DNA of 64,000 nt from assembly GCA_000687655.1 (NCBI GenBank), contig JHWR01000002.1:124001-188000 (forward strand), read 5' to 3'. The position numbers were made by a program, and so were the translations under genes. This document shows, in pieces, positions 27,545 through 37,879 of the stretch. The notes under the pieces were generated by a model. It worked only from the letters and a program-made list of their open reading frames with translations, had not been told where the DNA came from and searched no databases. This DNA is from Lachnospiraceae bacterium YSB2008 (GTDB taxonomy: Bacteria > Bacillota > Clostridia > Lachnospirales > Lachnospiraceae). Positions within the stretch are counted from its first letter, which is position 1. The number at the start of each line of letters is the position of its first letter.

Positions 27545-28516
27545 TCAGTTTCCTTCTTCAGGCGTAGTGCCATTTGATAATGTTGTATCTATATTTACTC
27601 GGGTATATAAGAAATCATATTCTTTCTGATATTCTTCCACATCAGGGTATGCTTCTTTAAGTGCCTGTGCATTGCTGAGTGCAGAATTAAAATCAAGAAT
27701 CTTTTCATAATACACTACATCATTGAAAAGAAGCTTGTCCCTGTACTCATCATCAGCATTAAGTCCGCTGTCAATATATGCCTTGGCAAGCTCTATCTCA
27801 CCGGTTTCGAGGTAATAAGTTGATATCTGATAAGCAAGATATGAATTAAGCTGATTGTCTTTAAGATATATCTCATAAGACTCAAGCATTTTCTTGTTAT
27901 CACCCATCATCTCATAACAGGTACCAAGATACAGAGCAGCTACCGAATCGCCTCTGTCGACCTCACTCTTAAGAGTCTCTATGGCAGTATCATAATTACC
28001 ATCCTCTACATCCAGCATCGCATCGGAGATATTCATATAAGGCTCAGCTTTTTTTACATCTGATTCATCACCGAAATACTGTATATAGTGATAAGCTTCC
28101 TTCGCTTCGGTAAATCTTCCGAGGCGCATATAAGTATCACCAAGATAGAAATACGTATCAATATCCATTTTCCTTGAGAACCACTGACCCTTTTCTATTG
28201 ATTCAGTGAAGGATTTTGCTGCATCTTCATACTTGCCCTGATTGAAAGCCTCAATACCTTCTTCACGTCTGTCCTTTTTGGCAGATATCATGTTGAACAT
28301 GATATATACCATTATTATAAGTATAACAAATGTAGCGATAAGGACCTTAGTTATGGTAAGAAGTACCTGTTCACGGGTCTGCTTTTTAGCATGTTCTTTT
28401 CTGCTGACATAACGTCTTCTGGCTTCGTTCTTAAGAAGTTCTTCTCTCTCACTGAGAGACATATCTTCGAAGTCCAGATCGTCATCATAATCATTTCTGA
28501 ATTCGTTATCCGACAT
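27545..28516 (-). CDS. Membrane-anchored tetratricopeptide-repeat protein
   Basis: An acidic cytoplasmic N-terminus (~60 residues, YDDDLDFEDMSLSERE) precedes one transmembrane helix at about residues 50-72, and then TPR units from about residue 85 to 310 (AFNQGKYEDAAKSFTESIE, YFLGDTYMRLGRFTEAKEAY and further units). It probably serves as a protein-binding scaffold on the outer face of the membrane. Its partner is unknown. It lies between the RsmF-like gene and nadD with gaps of 21 and 4 bp. Confidence 0.75.
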   Translation of the reverse strand: MSDNEFRNDYDDDLDFEDMSLSEREELLKNEARRRYVSRKEHAKKQTREQVLLTITKVLIATFVILIIMVYIMFNMISAKKDRREEGIEAFNQGKYEDAAKSFTESIEKGQWFSRKMDIDTYFYLGDTYMRLGRFTEAKEAYHYIQYFGDESDVKKAEPYMNISDAMLDVEDGNYDTAIETLKSEVDRGDSVAALYLGTCYEMMGDNKKMLESYEIYLKDNQLNSYLAYQISTYYLETGEIELAKAYIDSGLNADDEYRDKLLFNDVVYYEKILDFNSALSNAQALKEAYPDVEEYQKEYDFLYTRVNIDTTLSNGTTPEEGN

Positions 28517-28520
28517 AAAA

Positions 28521-29135
28521 CTAAACCTTTGCCTTATAAAGATTATTTGAAACTATATAATCATATACATTTTCAGGTATAAGACCTTCCGGCTTCATTC
28601 CCTCACTCAGCATTTTTCTGATAGCGGAGGAAGAGATATCCATGGAAGGCATAGAAAGAAGCCTTATATCAGAATAAGAATAAACTTTCTTATATTCTTC
28701 TATAAGCTTCATTGATTCTTCTATTCCGGTTTCACCTCTTATAACTGAAAGGAAGATAGTTTCTTTGAACAGTTCATCGATACATTTCCATGTGCCCAGA
28801 TTATAGAGACTGTCCCCACCTATTATAAAATAAAATTCGGAATCTTTATAGAGTTTTTTTAATTCCCTGATAGTATTTATGGTATATGTTATCCCGCCCA
28901 TTCTAAGCTCGATATCATCTATTTCCATATACGGATATGGGCTGATGGCAAGTCTTACCATTTCCAGACGCTGTTCATCTGTTATACCTGTGTGATCATC
29001 CTTATAATAGGTATGAGCATTGGGAATAAAGAGTATTTTGTCCAGCTTGAATTCCTCATAGGCTGTACTGCCCATCATGATATGGGCGTTATGTATGGGA
29101 TTAAATGAGCCTCCCATAAGGCCTATCTTAGTCAT
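28521..29135 (-). CDS. nadD: Nicotinate-nucleotide adenylyltransferase
   Basis: Adenylates nicotinate mononucleotide in NAD synthesis. The nucleotidyltransferase motif GGSFNPIHNAHI at residues 8-19 and the SSSAIR motif near residue 170 are intact, with GGDSLYNL in between. 204 residues is typical. The ATG overlaps the yhbY stop (ATGA). In many Bacillota yqeK and rsfS follow directly; here that pair is 15 kb away. Confidence 0.95.
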   Translation of the reverse strand: MTKIGLMGGSFNPIHNAHIMMGSTAYEEFKLDKILFIPNAHTYYKDDHTGITDEQRLEMVRLAISPYPYMEIDDIELRMGGITYTINTIRELKKLYKDSEFYFIIGGDSLYNLGTWKCIDELFKETIFLSVIRGETGIEESMKLIEEYKKVYSYSDIRLLSMPSMDISSSAIRKMLSEGMKPEGLIPENVYDYIVSNNLYKAKV

Positions 29136-29446
29136 GCTTTCTTCTTTCTGCCCTGTTCGGACGGAAGTATGATCTTTGGTTTATCTTTATTTCTTTTATA
29201 AAGTACTATCTTTCTGCCGATAACCTGAACTACCTCAGAACGGGTTCTCTCACCGAGCATTTCAGCTATAGCAGCAGGCTCATCATCTGCATTCTTAAGC
29301 ACATTTATCTTTATAAGCTCTCTTTTGGCAAGAGCTTCTTCTGCTGATTTGCAGAAATCAGGTGTAACTCCTGATTTTCCAAGTGAAAGAATTGTATCCA
29401 TAGGCTGAGCCAATCCTTTCAGATATGATCTGTCTTTACTGGTCAT
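29132..29446 (-). CDS. yhbY: YhbY-family CRM-domain RNA-binding protein
   Basis: A 104-residue single CRM-domain protein associated with large ribosomal subunit assembly. The N-terminus LKGLAQPMDTILSLGKSGVT and the central ALAKRELIKINVLKN match the family, and VVQVIGRKIVLYKRNKDKP is the C-terminal strand region. It sits between obg and nadD with a short gap and an overlap, the common obg-yhbY-nadD order. Confidence 0.94.
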   Translation of the reverse strand: MTSKDRSYLKGLAQPMDTILSLGKSGVTPDFCKSAEEALAKRELIKINVLKNADDEPAAIAEMLGERTRSEVVQVIGRKIVLYKRNKDKPKIILPSEQGRKKKA

Positions 29447-29471
29447 ATATTTATCTCCTTAAACTATCGCC

Positions 29472-30782
<1,311 letters not shown>

Positions 30783-30790
30783 CTAATAGC

Positions 30791-30821
30791 AAAAAAGGGA
30801 GCCTTTTACAAAGCTCCCTTT
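30791..30821 (-). terminator. Rho-independent terminator after rpmA
   Basis: A 9-bp stem (AAAGGGAGC / GCTCCCTTT, arms at 794-802 and 813-821 of this kilobase) with a 10-nt loop, followed on the minus strand by six T residues. It starts about 10 bases after the rpmA stop codon and precedes obg, so it would end or attenuate the rplU-prp-rpmA transcript. Confidence 0.85.
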
Positions 30822-30830
30822 AATCACAAA

Positions 30831-31109
30831 TTAAGCTACCGGATGAACAGAAACCTGCTTTCTGTCTCTTCCAAGTCTCTCAAATCTAACAACTCCATCT
30901 GTTAATGCGAATAGCGTATCATCGCCGCCACGTCCAACATTAAGTCCTGGATGGATCTTTGTTCCACGCTGTCTATATAATATGTTGCCTGCCTTAACGA
31001 ACTGACCGTCTGCACGCTTAGCGCCAAGTCTCTTAGACTCAGAATCACGTCCGTTTTTAGTAGAACCAACACCCTTCTTATGAGCAAAGAACTGTAAATT
31101 CATCTTCAT
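30831..31109 (-). CDS. rpmA: 50S ribosomal protein L27 with cleavable N-terminus
   Basis: L27 protein of the large subunit, reaching to the peptidyl transferase centre. The N-terminus [16 protein letters not shown] carries the Bacillota-type extension; the protease Prp cleaves after NLQFF to expose AHKKG. The core [18 protein letters not shown] and [10 protein letters not shown] is typical. AAGGAGGTG precedes the start. Its processing enzyme is encoded by the next gene upstream. Confidence 0.98.
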   Translation of the reverse strand: MKMNLQFFAHKKGVGSTKNGRDSESKRLGAKRADGQFVKAGNILYRQRGTKIHPGLNVGRGGDDTLFALTDGVVRFERLGRDRKQVSVHPVA

Positions 31110-31115
31110 AACGCG

Positions 31116-31439
31116 TTACACCTCCTTGAAGAATATCCGAATATGTTCATTTCCATATTGTTCGTAAATGTCACACAAGCCTATGCGCAAAGCCTTGATA
31201 AGTAATTCGCTTTCCTTACTTGCAGGTGTCTTAAGCTTGAACTTGATAGAACCTGCTTCGTCGATTTTCTTCGTATAATAATCATTTGTAAGCTGTTCAA
31301 TTGAATTGATGGTATTGATTACCAGCGCAGAAACTGCACTGCAGACTATATCCTTACCTTCAATATCATATCCGGCATGACCTGATACGGAGAATCCGAA
31401 ATATTTCTTATCTTTAATATAGAAAGCTGCTTTTATCAT
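31116..31439 (-). CDS. prp: Ribosomal-processing cysteine protease Prp
   Basis: Small (~107 residues) YsxB-type protease that removes the N-terminal extension of L27. The catalytic His is in VSGHAGYDIEG and the catalytic Cys in DIVCSAVSAL, at the expected spacing. The frame opens at a GTG at 31448, but the ATG at 31439 has GCGGTG 6 bases upstream and matches the usual MI(K) start. It is located between rplU and rpmA, as in most Bacillota. Confidence 0.94.
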   Translation of the reverse strand: MIKAAFYIKDKKYFGFSVSGHAGYDIEGKDIVCSAVSALVINTINSIEQLTNDYYTKKIDEAGSIKFKLKTPASKESELLIKALRIGLCDIYEQYGNEHIRIFFKEV

Positions 31440-31458
31440 ATTTTGCACCGCTTATGCA

Positions 31459-31767
31459 TTATGCATTGATTGCTTCGATCTTTACTTCTGTATAAGGCTG
31501 TCTGTGACCATTCTTCTTATGATATCCGGTCTTACGCTTATACTTGTAAACTATAACCTTCTTAGCCTTAGCAGTTCTGATAACAGAAGCTTCAACTGAT
31601 GCAGACTTAACTGCGTCACCACAGAGAAGATCATCATCCTTACCGATTACGATAACATTATCGAAGGTAACTTTGCTTCCGTCTTCTGCTCCGAGCTTCT
31701 CAACCTTAATGATGTCTCCCTCAGCTACTTTGTACTGCTTACCGCCTGTTGCTATAATTGCGTACAT
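31459..31767 (-). CDS. rplU: 50S ribosomal protein L21
   Basis: Large-subunit protein binding 23S rRNA. The N-terminus MYAIIATGGKQYKVAEGD and C-terminal KRKTGYHKKNGHRQPYTEVKIEAI are textbook L21. 102 residues. It is the first gene of the rplU-prp-rpmA unit, with a strong promoter and a structured leader upstream. Confidence 0.98.
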   Translation of the reverse strand: MYAIIATGGKQYKVAEGDIIKVEKLGAEDGSKVTFDNVIVIGKDDDLLCGDAVKSASVEASVIRTAKAKKVIVYKYKRKTGYHKKNGHRQPYTEVKIEAINA

Positions 31768-31848
31768 CTGGGTTTCCTCCTATTCATCATTACTCGCTAG
31801 TTACGGCGGTGCTAATGCACACTTAAAAAGCCCCACTACGCGGCACAC
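31768..31848 (-). ncRNA. Probable L21 leader (cis-regulatory 5' UTR of rplU)
   Basis: About 80 nt between the predicted transcription start and the rplU ATG. It can form short GC-rich stems, for example GTGCATTAGCAC and pairing between GCCGCG and CGGCGG-like segments, before an AGGAGGAAAC ribosome-binding site. Ribosomal protein L21 leaders upstream of rplU are a known Bacillota RNA family; I assign this by position and structure, not by alignment. Confidence 0.5.
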
Positions 31849-31854
31849 TCAGCT

Positions 31855-31883
31855 ATATTATCATCTAACATACATTATGTCAA
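31855..31883 (-). promoter_or_regulatory. SigA-type promoter of rplU-prp-rpmA
   Basis: Minus strand: TTGACA (31878-31883), 17-bp spacer, TAATAT (31855-31860). Transcription should start near 31848. This matches the housekeeping consensus in all -35 positions and five of six -10 positions. Confidence 0.85.
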
Positions 31884-31911
31884 ATGAATTCTGAACTTTT
31901 TTTATTAATAA

Positions 31912-33075
31912 CTAATAATATCTTCGGGCAATACCGTTTTTCTGATAATAAGTATCTTTATCTCTATACATAGCCATATCGGCTTCCTGAATCAGTTTTT
32001 CAACAGTCATTTCAGGATGGTCAACATATAGAGCATATCCCATAGCAAGTTGAAGCTCTTTAACTATTTTTCCGTGCCATTTTCCAGCTTCTTTTGTAAG
32101 CTTAGTAATAGCTTTATTTGCTTGTTCGCGATTCATTTCGGAAATAACTATAAACTCATCACCACCAGTTCTATAGCATACACCATTTGATGAAAAGATA
32201 GAAGAAATGCAATCGGCAGCACCACATATCAGTTCATCTCCGGCCTCGTGTCCTAAAGTATCATTTGTCTTCTTCAGACCGTTTATATCTATAGAAAAGA
32301 CAGCAAGTTTTTTCGGAATAGATTTTTCAGCGTTCAACTTTTTGAGTGCTCTATCATAGGCATATCGACTGGATACTCCTGTAAGCGTATCTGTTGTGAT
32401 TAATACAACCTGTCTTTCAATCTTATCGTCAGTTGCCAGTTGGGAGTATTCAACATAATGGATAAAAAGCATTGAAAGTCCTAAAACAAGTGATATATAG
32501 GCTGTACGTATTTCTCCACCAAATATCTCCTGCATAAGTATTCCTGATATTACAAGAAACAGAATAGCTACAAGTGATTTTCGGTTAATTCTGCGAAAAT
32601 GTTTTCCATAAACTGCAAATTCTGTGATAACAAGTAGTATCAGTATTAAATATAATATGATGTATACAATGTATAGTTTTGCATGTGTGTAATGATTATT
32701 CGAATCGATTACAATCATCCAGCCTGTAAAGACAGCTATAAGTTGAAATAAAGTATTTATAATTAATACTAAACAAATAAGTTTCCTCAAGATACTCTTT
32801 GTTCTGAGCTGCACAGCTAAAGCACCACCAGCGATGGGGGTCAGAATATAGTCTGCACATTTTACTAAACGTAATGCCCATACAGGTATCGAAGTATTTC
32901 TGCTGAATTGGATACCCAACCACTCTGAGATTGCTGATAAGGCGACTATTGAATAAGTAATAAGTAAAAGTGTTTTATCTTTTTTAGAAAAACGCCCATT
33001 TTCAAAAACCAGAATGGATAGAACTCCGAGCGATAGCAAGGATAAAATAATAATAGATGTATAATAGCTAATCAT
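31912..33075 (-). CDS. Membrane-bound diguanylate cyclase (GGDEF protein)
   Basis: Makes c-di-GMP from GTP. Seven or so hydrophobic segments cover residues 1-210, without a recognised sensor motif, followed by a GGDEF domain (about 225-387) starting DTLTGVSSRYAYDRAL and containing an intact RTGGDEFIVI. No RxxD inhibitory site lies five residues before GGDEF (SSNG is there), so product inhibition through that site is not expected. The gene follows alaS by 19 bp and precedes the rplU promoter. The same window encodes an HD-GYP-type protein and a pilus ATPase with c-di-GMP-binding-like motifs. Confidence 0.9.
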   Translation of the reverse strand: MISYYTSIIILSLLSLGVLSILVFENGRFSKKDKTLLLITYSIVALSAISEWLGIQFSRNTSIPVWALRLVKCADYILTPIAGGALAVQLRTKSILRKLICLVLIINTLFQLIAVFTGWMIVIDSNNHYTHAKLYIVYIILYLILILLVITEFAVYGKHFRRINRKSLVAILFLVISGILMQEIFGGEIRTAYISLVLGLSMLFIHYVEYSQLATDDKIERQVVLITTDTLTGVSSRYAYDRALKKLNAEKSIPKKLAVFSIDINGLKKTNDTLGHEAGDELICGAADCISSIFSSNGVCYRTGGDEFIVISEMNREQANKAITKLTKEAGKWHGKIVKELQLAMGYALYVDHPEMTVEKLIQEADMAMYRDKDTYYQKNGIARRYY

Positions 33076-33094
33076 AATATTCTCCTATTATATA

Positions 33095-35743
33095 CTATGA
33101 AAGCTGCTTCTTAACCTCTTCAACTCCGGCCTTAAGAGCTTCTTCAATTTTGGATGCATCCTTACCACCGGCCTGAGCCATGTTAGGACGTCCACCGCCG
33201 CCGCCACCTACTATAGGTGCGATAGTCTTAATGATATTTCCTGCATGAACACCTGTAGCTACAGCGTCATCGGAAGCCATAACAACAAGACTTACCTTTT
33301 CACCATTATCTGAAGCCATAATAACTACAGCTTTACCAAGCTTAACCTTATAATCATCACCGAGATTTCTGAGAGCATTTGGATCTACACCCTGAACTGC
33401 CATAGGAAGTACCTTGACATCTCCTATCTCTACAATAGCGTTCTCAGCGCTGCCTGCAGCAGCCTTTGCCATCTTATCTTTAAGCTTCTGATTTTCAGAA
33501 GTCAGAGTCTTGATCTCCTGAAGCATGCTTTCTATCTTATCTGCAAGCTTGGAAGGCTCAGTCTTTGCTGTCTCAGCAGCCTTAAGAAGTGTCTGCTCAA
33601 GCTCTGCATAATAACCGATAGCTCCTTCAGATGTAAGAGCCTCAATACGTCTTACCCCTGCAGCAATACCTGATTCTGAAACAATTTTAAATGTACCGAT
33701 ATCTGATGTTGTCTTTACATGAGTACCACCGCAAAGCTCTATAGAGAAGTCGCCCATGCTGACTACTCTTACAGTCTCACCATACTTTTCTCCGAAGAGA
33801 GCCATGGCACCTGTCTTCTTTGCGTCTTCTATAGACATTTCCTTTGTTACAACAGGAAGCTTCTCAGCTATCTCTTTATTAACTATTTCTTCAACCTTCT
33901 TTATTTCATCAGCAGTCATAGCCTGGCCGTGTGAGAAGTCAAATCTTAGTCTGTCAGGACCTACATATGAACCCTTCTGCTCTACATGATCGCCGAGAAC
34001 TATCTTAAGTGCTTTCTGGAGAAGGTGTGTTGCAGAATGGTTATTACATATTGCAGATCTTCTTCCTTCTTCAACCTTAAGAGAAGCATTATCACCGACT
34101 TTGATGGTTCCGTTCTTTACAAAACCTGTATGTGCTGTATTACCATTCTTAAGCTTTACAGTGTCTTCTACTACGAACAATCCGGTTGCAGTCTCGATAG
34201 TACCCATATCAGCTATCTGACCACCCATGGTTGCATAGAAAGGAGTCTTTTCTGTTATAACAGTACCCTTTGCTCCTTCAGCAAGAGTATTAACTGAGTT
34301 CTCTGTATCAGCAAGAGCTGCTATTACACTGTCCTCACTGAGTCTGTCATATCCATCGAACTCAGTAGTAATATCAAGATCCTTGAAATAATCTACATCT
34401 GTATTAAGAGTTGCCTTAAAGCTCTTATTCTCTCTGGCTTTCTCTTTTGCTTTTTCCATAGCACTGTCGAAACCTGCCTCATCAACAGAAAGACCTTCTT
34501 CTTCAGCCATTTCAACAGTAAGCTCAATAGGGAATCCAAATGTATCGTAAAGATAGAATGCAGAATCACCGTCGATTACAGTCTGTCCAGCAGCCTTTTT
34601 CTCAGCAAGTATCTTATTGAATTCCTTCATTCCATTTTCAAGAGTACTCTCAAATCTTGAGATTTCTTTTGAAAGCTCATTTAAAACGAATTCTCTGTTC
34701 TGAACAAGATTTGGATAGCTTTCACCATATACATCATCAATAAAGATCTTTGCTATTGAAAGGAAATTATCTTTATTGAGACCTAAGTTACGGCAATGCT
34801 TTATTGCTCTTCTTATAAGACGACGAAGAACATATCCTGCGCCTACATTTGAAGGAACAAGCTTAGCAGGATCACCTATAAGCATAACGCTTGTACGTAT
34901 ATGATCAGAAAGCACACGCATAGACTTGGTCTTCTTCTCGTCCTCGTTATACTTTGCGCCGGTTTCTTTTTCTATATATGCAATAACAGATGTGAAGAGA
35001 TCTGTCTGATATACATCCTTTGTACCATTCAGGAATGCAAGGATTCTTTCAAGACCCCAACCTGTATCAACATTCTTTTGCTTGAGCGGAGTAAGATGTC
35101 CGTCCTTATGCTTCTCATACTGCATAAATACATCATTACCAAGCTCTGTATACTTTCCGCAGTCACATCCAGGACCACAATCAGGGCCGCAGTCAGGAAC
35201 ATCAGCTATATAGAACATCTCGCTGTCTGGACCGCATGGACCGTATTCAAGTCCCCACCAGTTATCTGATGCAGGAAGATAATAGATATTCTCAGGCTTA
35301 AAACCTGATGCTATACGGCACTGTGCACCTTCCTCATCACGAGGTGCGTTTTCATCTCCTGCAAAAACAGTTGATGCAAGATGATCTCTGTCAAAACCAA
35401 AAACTTCAGTAAGAAGTTCATAGCTCCATTTACATCTGTCCTCTTTAAAATAATCTCCGAGACTCCAGCTTCCCATCATTTCGAAAAATGTAACGTGGCT
35501 CTTATCTCCTACTGAATCAATATCATTTGTACGTACACAACCCTGTACATTGCAGAGTCTTGTTCCAAGAGGATGCTTCTCACCAAGAAGATATGGCATA
35601 AGCGGCTGCATGCCTGCTACATTGAAAAGAACACCTGTTGATCCGTCTGATACAAGAGATACAGCGCCAACATCTACGTGTCCTCTCTCCTTGTAGAAGT
35701 TCTTCCAAACCTCTCTTAATTCTTTTGAAGTAAACTGCTTCAT
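33095..35743 (-). CDS. alaS: Alanyl-tRNA synthetase
   Basis: Charges tRNA-Ala. N-terminal class II catalytic core (FYKERGHVDVGAVSLVSDGS, NVAGMQPLMPYLLG), then the editing domain with the zinc-type motifs NHSATHLLQKAL and CGGTHVKTTSDIGTF, and a C-terminal coiled-coil plus C-Ala region with GGGGGGRPNMAQAGG. 882 residues is normal. A Cys-rich insert GPDCGPGCDCGKYTELGN lies in the catalytic part. AGGAGG precedes the ATG. No T-box leader is seen; the gene appears to be read from the his operon. Confidence 0.97.
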   Translation of the reverse strand: MKQFTSKELREVWKNFYKERGHVDVGAVSLVSDGSTGVLFNVAGMQPLMPYLLGEKHPLGTRLCNVQGCVRTNDIDSVGDKSHVTFFEMMGSWSLGDYFKEDRCKWSYELLTEVFGFDRDHLASTVFAGDENAPRDEEGAQCRIASGFKPENIYYLPASDNWWGLEYGPCGPDSEMFYIADVPDCGPDCGPGCDCGKYTELGNDVFMQYEKHKDGHLTPLKQKNVDTGWGLERILAFLNGTKDVYQTDLFTSVIAYIEKETGAKYNEDEKKTKSMRVLSDHIRTSVMLIGDPAKLVPSNVGAGYVLRRLIRRAIKHCRNLGLNKDNFLSIAKIFIDDVYGESYPNLVQNREFVLNELSKEISRFESTLENGMKEFNKILAEKKAAGQTVIDGDSAFYLYDTFGFPIELTVEMAEEEGLSVDEAGFDSAMEKAKEKARENKSFKATLNTDVDYFKDLDITTEFDGYDRLSEDSVIAALADTENSVNTLAEGAKGTVITEKTPFYATMGGQIADMGTIETATGLFVVEDTVKLKNGNTAHTGFVKNGTIKVGDNASLKVEEGRRSAICNNHSATHLLQKALKIVLGDHVEQKGSYVGPDRLRFDFSHGQAMTADEIKKVEEIVNKEIAEKLPVVTKEMSIEDAKKTGAMALFGEKYGETVRVVSMGDFSIELCGGTHVKTTSDIGTFKIVSESGIAAGVRRIEALTSEGAIGYYAELEQTLLKAAETAKTEPSKLADKIESMLQEIKTLTSENQKLKDKMAKAAAGSAENAIVEIGDVKVLPMAVQGVDPNALRNLGDDYKVKLGKAVVIMASDNGEKVSLVVMASDDAVATGVHAGNIIKTIAPIVGGGGGGRPNMAQAGGKDASKIEEALKAGVEEVKKQLS

Positions 35744-35766
35744 AATTAATAATTCCTCCTGAAACT

Positions 35767-35907
35767 CTATTTGCTCTGTTCTGCCTCTGTTTTGGCATCC
35801 TTGTTCTTTCTGTATGCTTTACCGGCTATGAAGCCTATAACAGCAACAGCAAGAAGTATAACATATTTAATTGCATATGTAGCAAATTCAGCTAATACTG
35901 CACTCAT
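35767..35907 (-). CDS. 46-residue single-pass membrane protein
   Basis: MSAVLAEFATYAIKYVILL... has one transmembrane helix (about residues 10-32) and a short charged tail ending KTEAEQSK. The ATG at 35905-35907 is preceded by AGGAGAA with good spacing, right after the hisIE stop, which is why I count it as a real gene. The frame continues 15 codons upstream but that would overlap hisIE. Function unknown; it lies between hisIE and alaS. Confidence 0.65.
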   Translation of the reverse strand: MSAVLAEFATYAIKYVILLAVAVIGFIAGKAYRKNKDAKTEAEQSK

Positions 35908-35917
35908 TTCATTTCTC

Positions 35918-37180
35918 CTATTCGCGGTCAGCAAGTTCTTTGATGATATCATCCCAGGTCATACTGCGTTCAGCCATAAGAACCATCATATGATAAAGAA
36001 GATCTGATATTTCATACTTCATCTCATCAGGATCAGGATTCTTGGCAGCGATAACAACTTCAGTAGCCTCTTCACCGAACTTCTTGAGAATCTTATCTAT
36101 ACCTTTATCAAACAGATAGTTTGTATATGAACCTTCCTTAGGATTCTTCTTTCTGTCCATTATGACGTTATATACGTCTTTGAAAACAGTAAGCGGATTA
36201 GTATCGTTATACTCTTTTGTTACCAAAGGAGTAAAGAAACAGGAAGTATTTCCTGTATGACAGGCAGGTCCGATCTGTGAAACCTTAGCAAGAAGTGTAT
36301 CCTTATCACAGTCAATAGATATACTCTTTACAAATTGGAAATGTCCCGAAGTCTCTCCCTTTGTCCAGAGCTTTTCTCTGCTTCTTGAATAATAAGTCAT
36401 ACGACCTGTTTCGATTGTCTTTTTATAAGACTCTTCATTCATATAAGCCATCATAAGAACCATTCCGGTCTTATAATCCTGAACTATACATGGAACAAGT
36501 CCTTTATCATCCTTCTTGAACTCTGAAAAATCCATAGTACTGTCATAGAGATTGACATTTACATTTTTCTTTTTACATGACTGCTTAATCTGCATTACAT
36601 CATGCTGTTCAAGGTTATATAAGCTGATAGACTCAGCATTTGTCTCGCTGAGGAGCTCTGCTATCTCATTTCCATCAGTTGAATAGCTTGATACAACCGT
36701 CGGAAGCTTAACCGTATTTCTGATTTCTTTAACTATATCTGCATAGTCCGGGAATGAATTATGATGAAGTATAAGAAGTTCACCACAGCCGGCTTCCTTA
36801 AGCTTAAGACCATATTCTACAGGATTCTCAACTTCAGTAAGATCAATAGTAACAATGATCCTTTCAGAACCGAATCTGTCAGCAGCTTCAGTAACTATTG
36901 AAATATCATTTCTCGGTGCTGAATTCATGCAGACCTTGGAAGCTCCTGCATAAAGAAGCTTCTTTACATCCTCAAGACGTCTTACACCACCACAGGCTAT
37001 GAGCGGTATGTCTATCTCTGTGGTAATCTCTTTTATAATAGGAATGTTCTTATCGATGCTTTCTCTTGTAGCTGTGCTGTCGAAAAATGCTATTTCATCA
37101 GCTCCTGCATCATTATAGAATTTTGCTTCCGCAACAGGATTTTCCATGGTTACGCATGGAATGATCTTGGTATATTCCAT
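35918..37180 (-). CDS. hisI: HisIE with a degenerate HisF-like N-terminal domain
   Basis: Three domains. Residues 1-205 resemble a HisF/HisA half-to-full TIM barrel ([43 protein letters not shown]). Residues ~215-315 are phosphoribosyl-AMP cyclohydrolase with DCDKD and CHTGNTSCF metal sites. Residues ~325-420 are phosphoribosyl-ATP pyrophosphohydrolase ([16 protein letters not shown]). The two C-terminal domains catalyse steps 2 and 3 of histidine synthesis. The HisF-like part has lost the first catalytic Asp and its loop (PCLDVKDGRVVKG is replaced by PCVTMEN) and the second phosphate-binding loop, so cyclase activity is not expected. It lies 65 bp after hisB. Confidence 0.88.
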   Translation of the reverse strand: MEYTKIIPCVTMENPVAEAKFYNDAGADEIAFFDSTATRESIDKNIPIIKEITTEIDIPLIACGGVRRLEDVKKLLYAGASKVCMNSAPRNDISIVTEAADRFGSERIIVTIDLTEVENPVEYGLKLKEAGCGELLILHHNSFPDYADIVKEIRNTVKLPTVVSSYSTDGNEIAELLSETNAESISLYNLEQHDVMQIKQSCKKKNVNVNLYDSTMDFSEFKKDDKGLVPCIVQDYKTGMVLMMAYMNEESYKKTIETGRMTYYSRSREKLWTKGETSGHFQFVKSISIDCDKDTLLAKVSQIGPACHTGNTSCFFTPLVTKEYNDTNPLTVFKDVYNVIMDRKKNPKEGSYTNYLFDKGIDKILKKFGEEATEVVIAAKNPDPDEMKYEISDLLYHMMVLMAERSMTWDDIIKELADRE

Positions 37181-37245
37181 ATACTTATCTCACTTTCAAA
37201 AACAATCAATCTATACGAGTTTCTTTGTTCTAACCTGATTTTACT

Positions 37246-37839
37246 TTACAGAGTACCTTTTGTTGAAAGTATCTCACCGTCAATTCTTGGATCTACGCTC
37301 ACTGCCTGTGACAGAGCGTTTGCAAATGCCTTAAACGCAGCCTCGATGATATGATGATTGTTAGAACCATCCAGCTGCTTAAGGTGGAGATTCATCTCTC
37401 CGGCATATGACGCTGCATAGAAGAATTCTTTGGTCATCTCTGTATCAAAATCGCCAACCTTAGGAGTTGTAAGCTTAAGATCATAATTCAGATATGGTCT
37501 TCCGGACAGATCAACAGCAGAAAGTATCAAGGACTCGTCCATAGGCATAATAAATGATGCATATCTTCTGATTCCGGCTTTGTCACCAACTGCATCCTTA
37601 ATAGCCTTACCGAGAACAATGCCGACATCTTCTATTGTATGATGTGTATCGACATAGAGATCGCCTTCGCATTTAACAGTAAGATCAAATCTTCCGTGCT
37701 TGGCAAAGCTTATAAGCATATGGTCAAAGAAGCCTATTCCAGTACTTACTTCGGATTTACCTGTACCATCAAGGTTCAGAGTGATGCTTATATCCGTTTC
37801 GCCGGTTTTTCTGTTCACAGTAGCTATTCTGTTTACCAT
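37246..37839 (-). CDS. hisB: Imidazoleglycerol-phosphate dehydratase
   Basis: Catalyses step 7 of histidine synthesis. Motifs GIGFFDHML, DTHHTIEDVG and NNHHIIEAAFKAFA supply the manganese-binding histidines. 197 residues corresponds to the monofunctional form without the phosphatase domain. AAAAAAGGAG precedes the ATG. It sits between hisD and hisIE. Confidence 0.97.
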   Translation of the reverse strand: MVNRIATVNRKTGETDISITLNLDGTGKSEVSTGIGFFDHMLISFAKHGRFDLTVKCEGDLYVDTHHTIEDVGIVLGKAIKDAVGDKAGIRRYASFIMPMDESLILSAVDLSGRPYLNYDLKLTTPKVGDFDTEMTKEFFYAASYAGEMNLHLKQLDGSNNHHIIEAAFKAFANALSQAVSVDPRIDGEILSTKGTL

Positions 37840-37879
37840 ATCTAATCTCCTTTTTTAATTCTAATGACCAAACAATACT

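Noticed and set aside
35744-35766. T-box or other leader in front of alaS
   Set aside because: The gap to the small membrane gene is only 23 bp; there is no room and no conserved T-box sequence.
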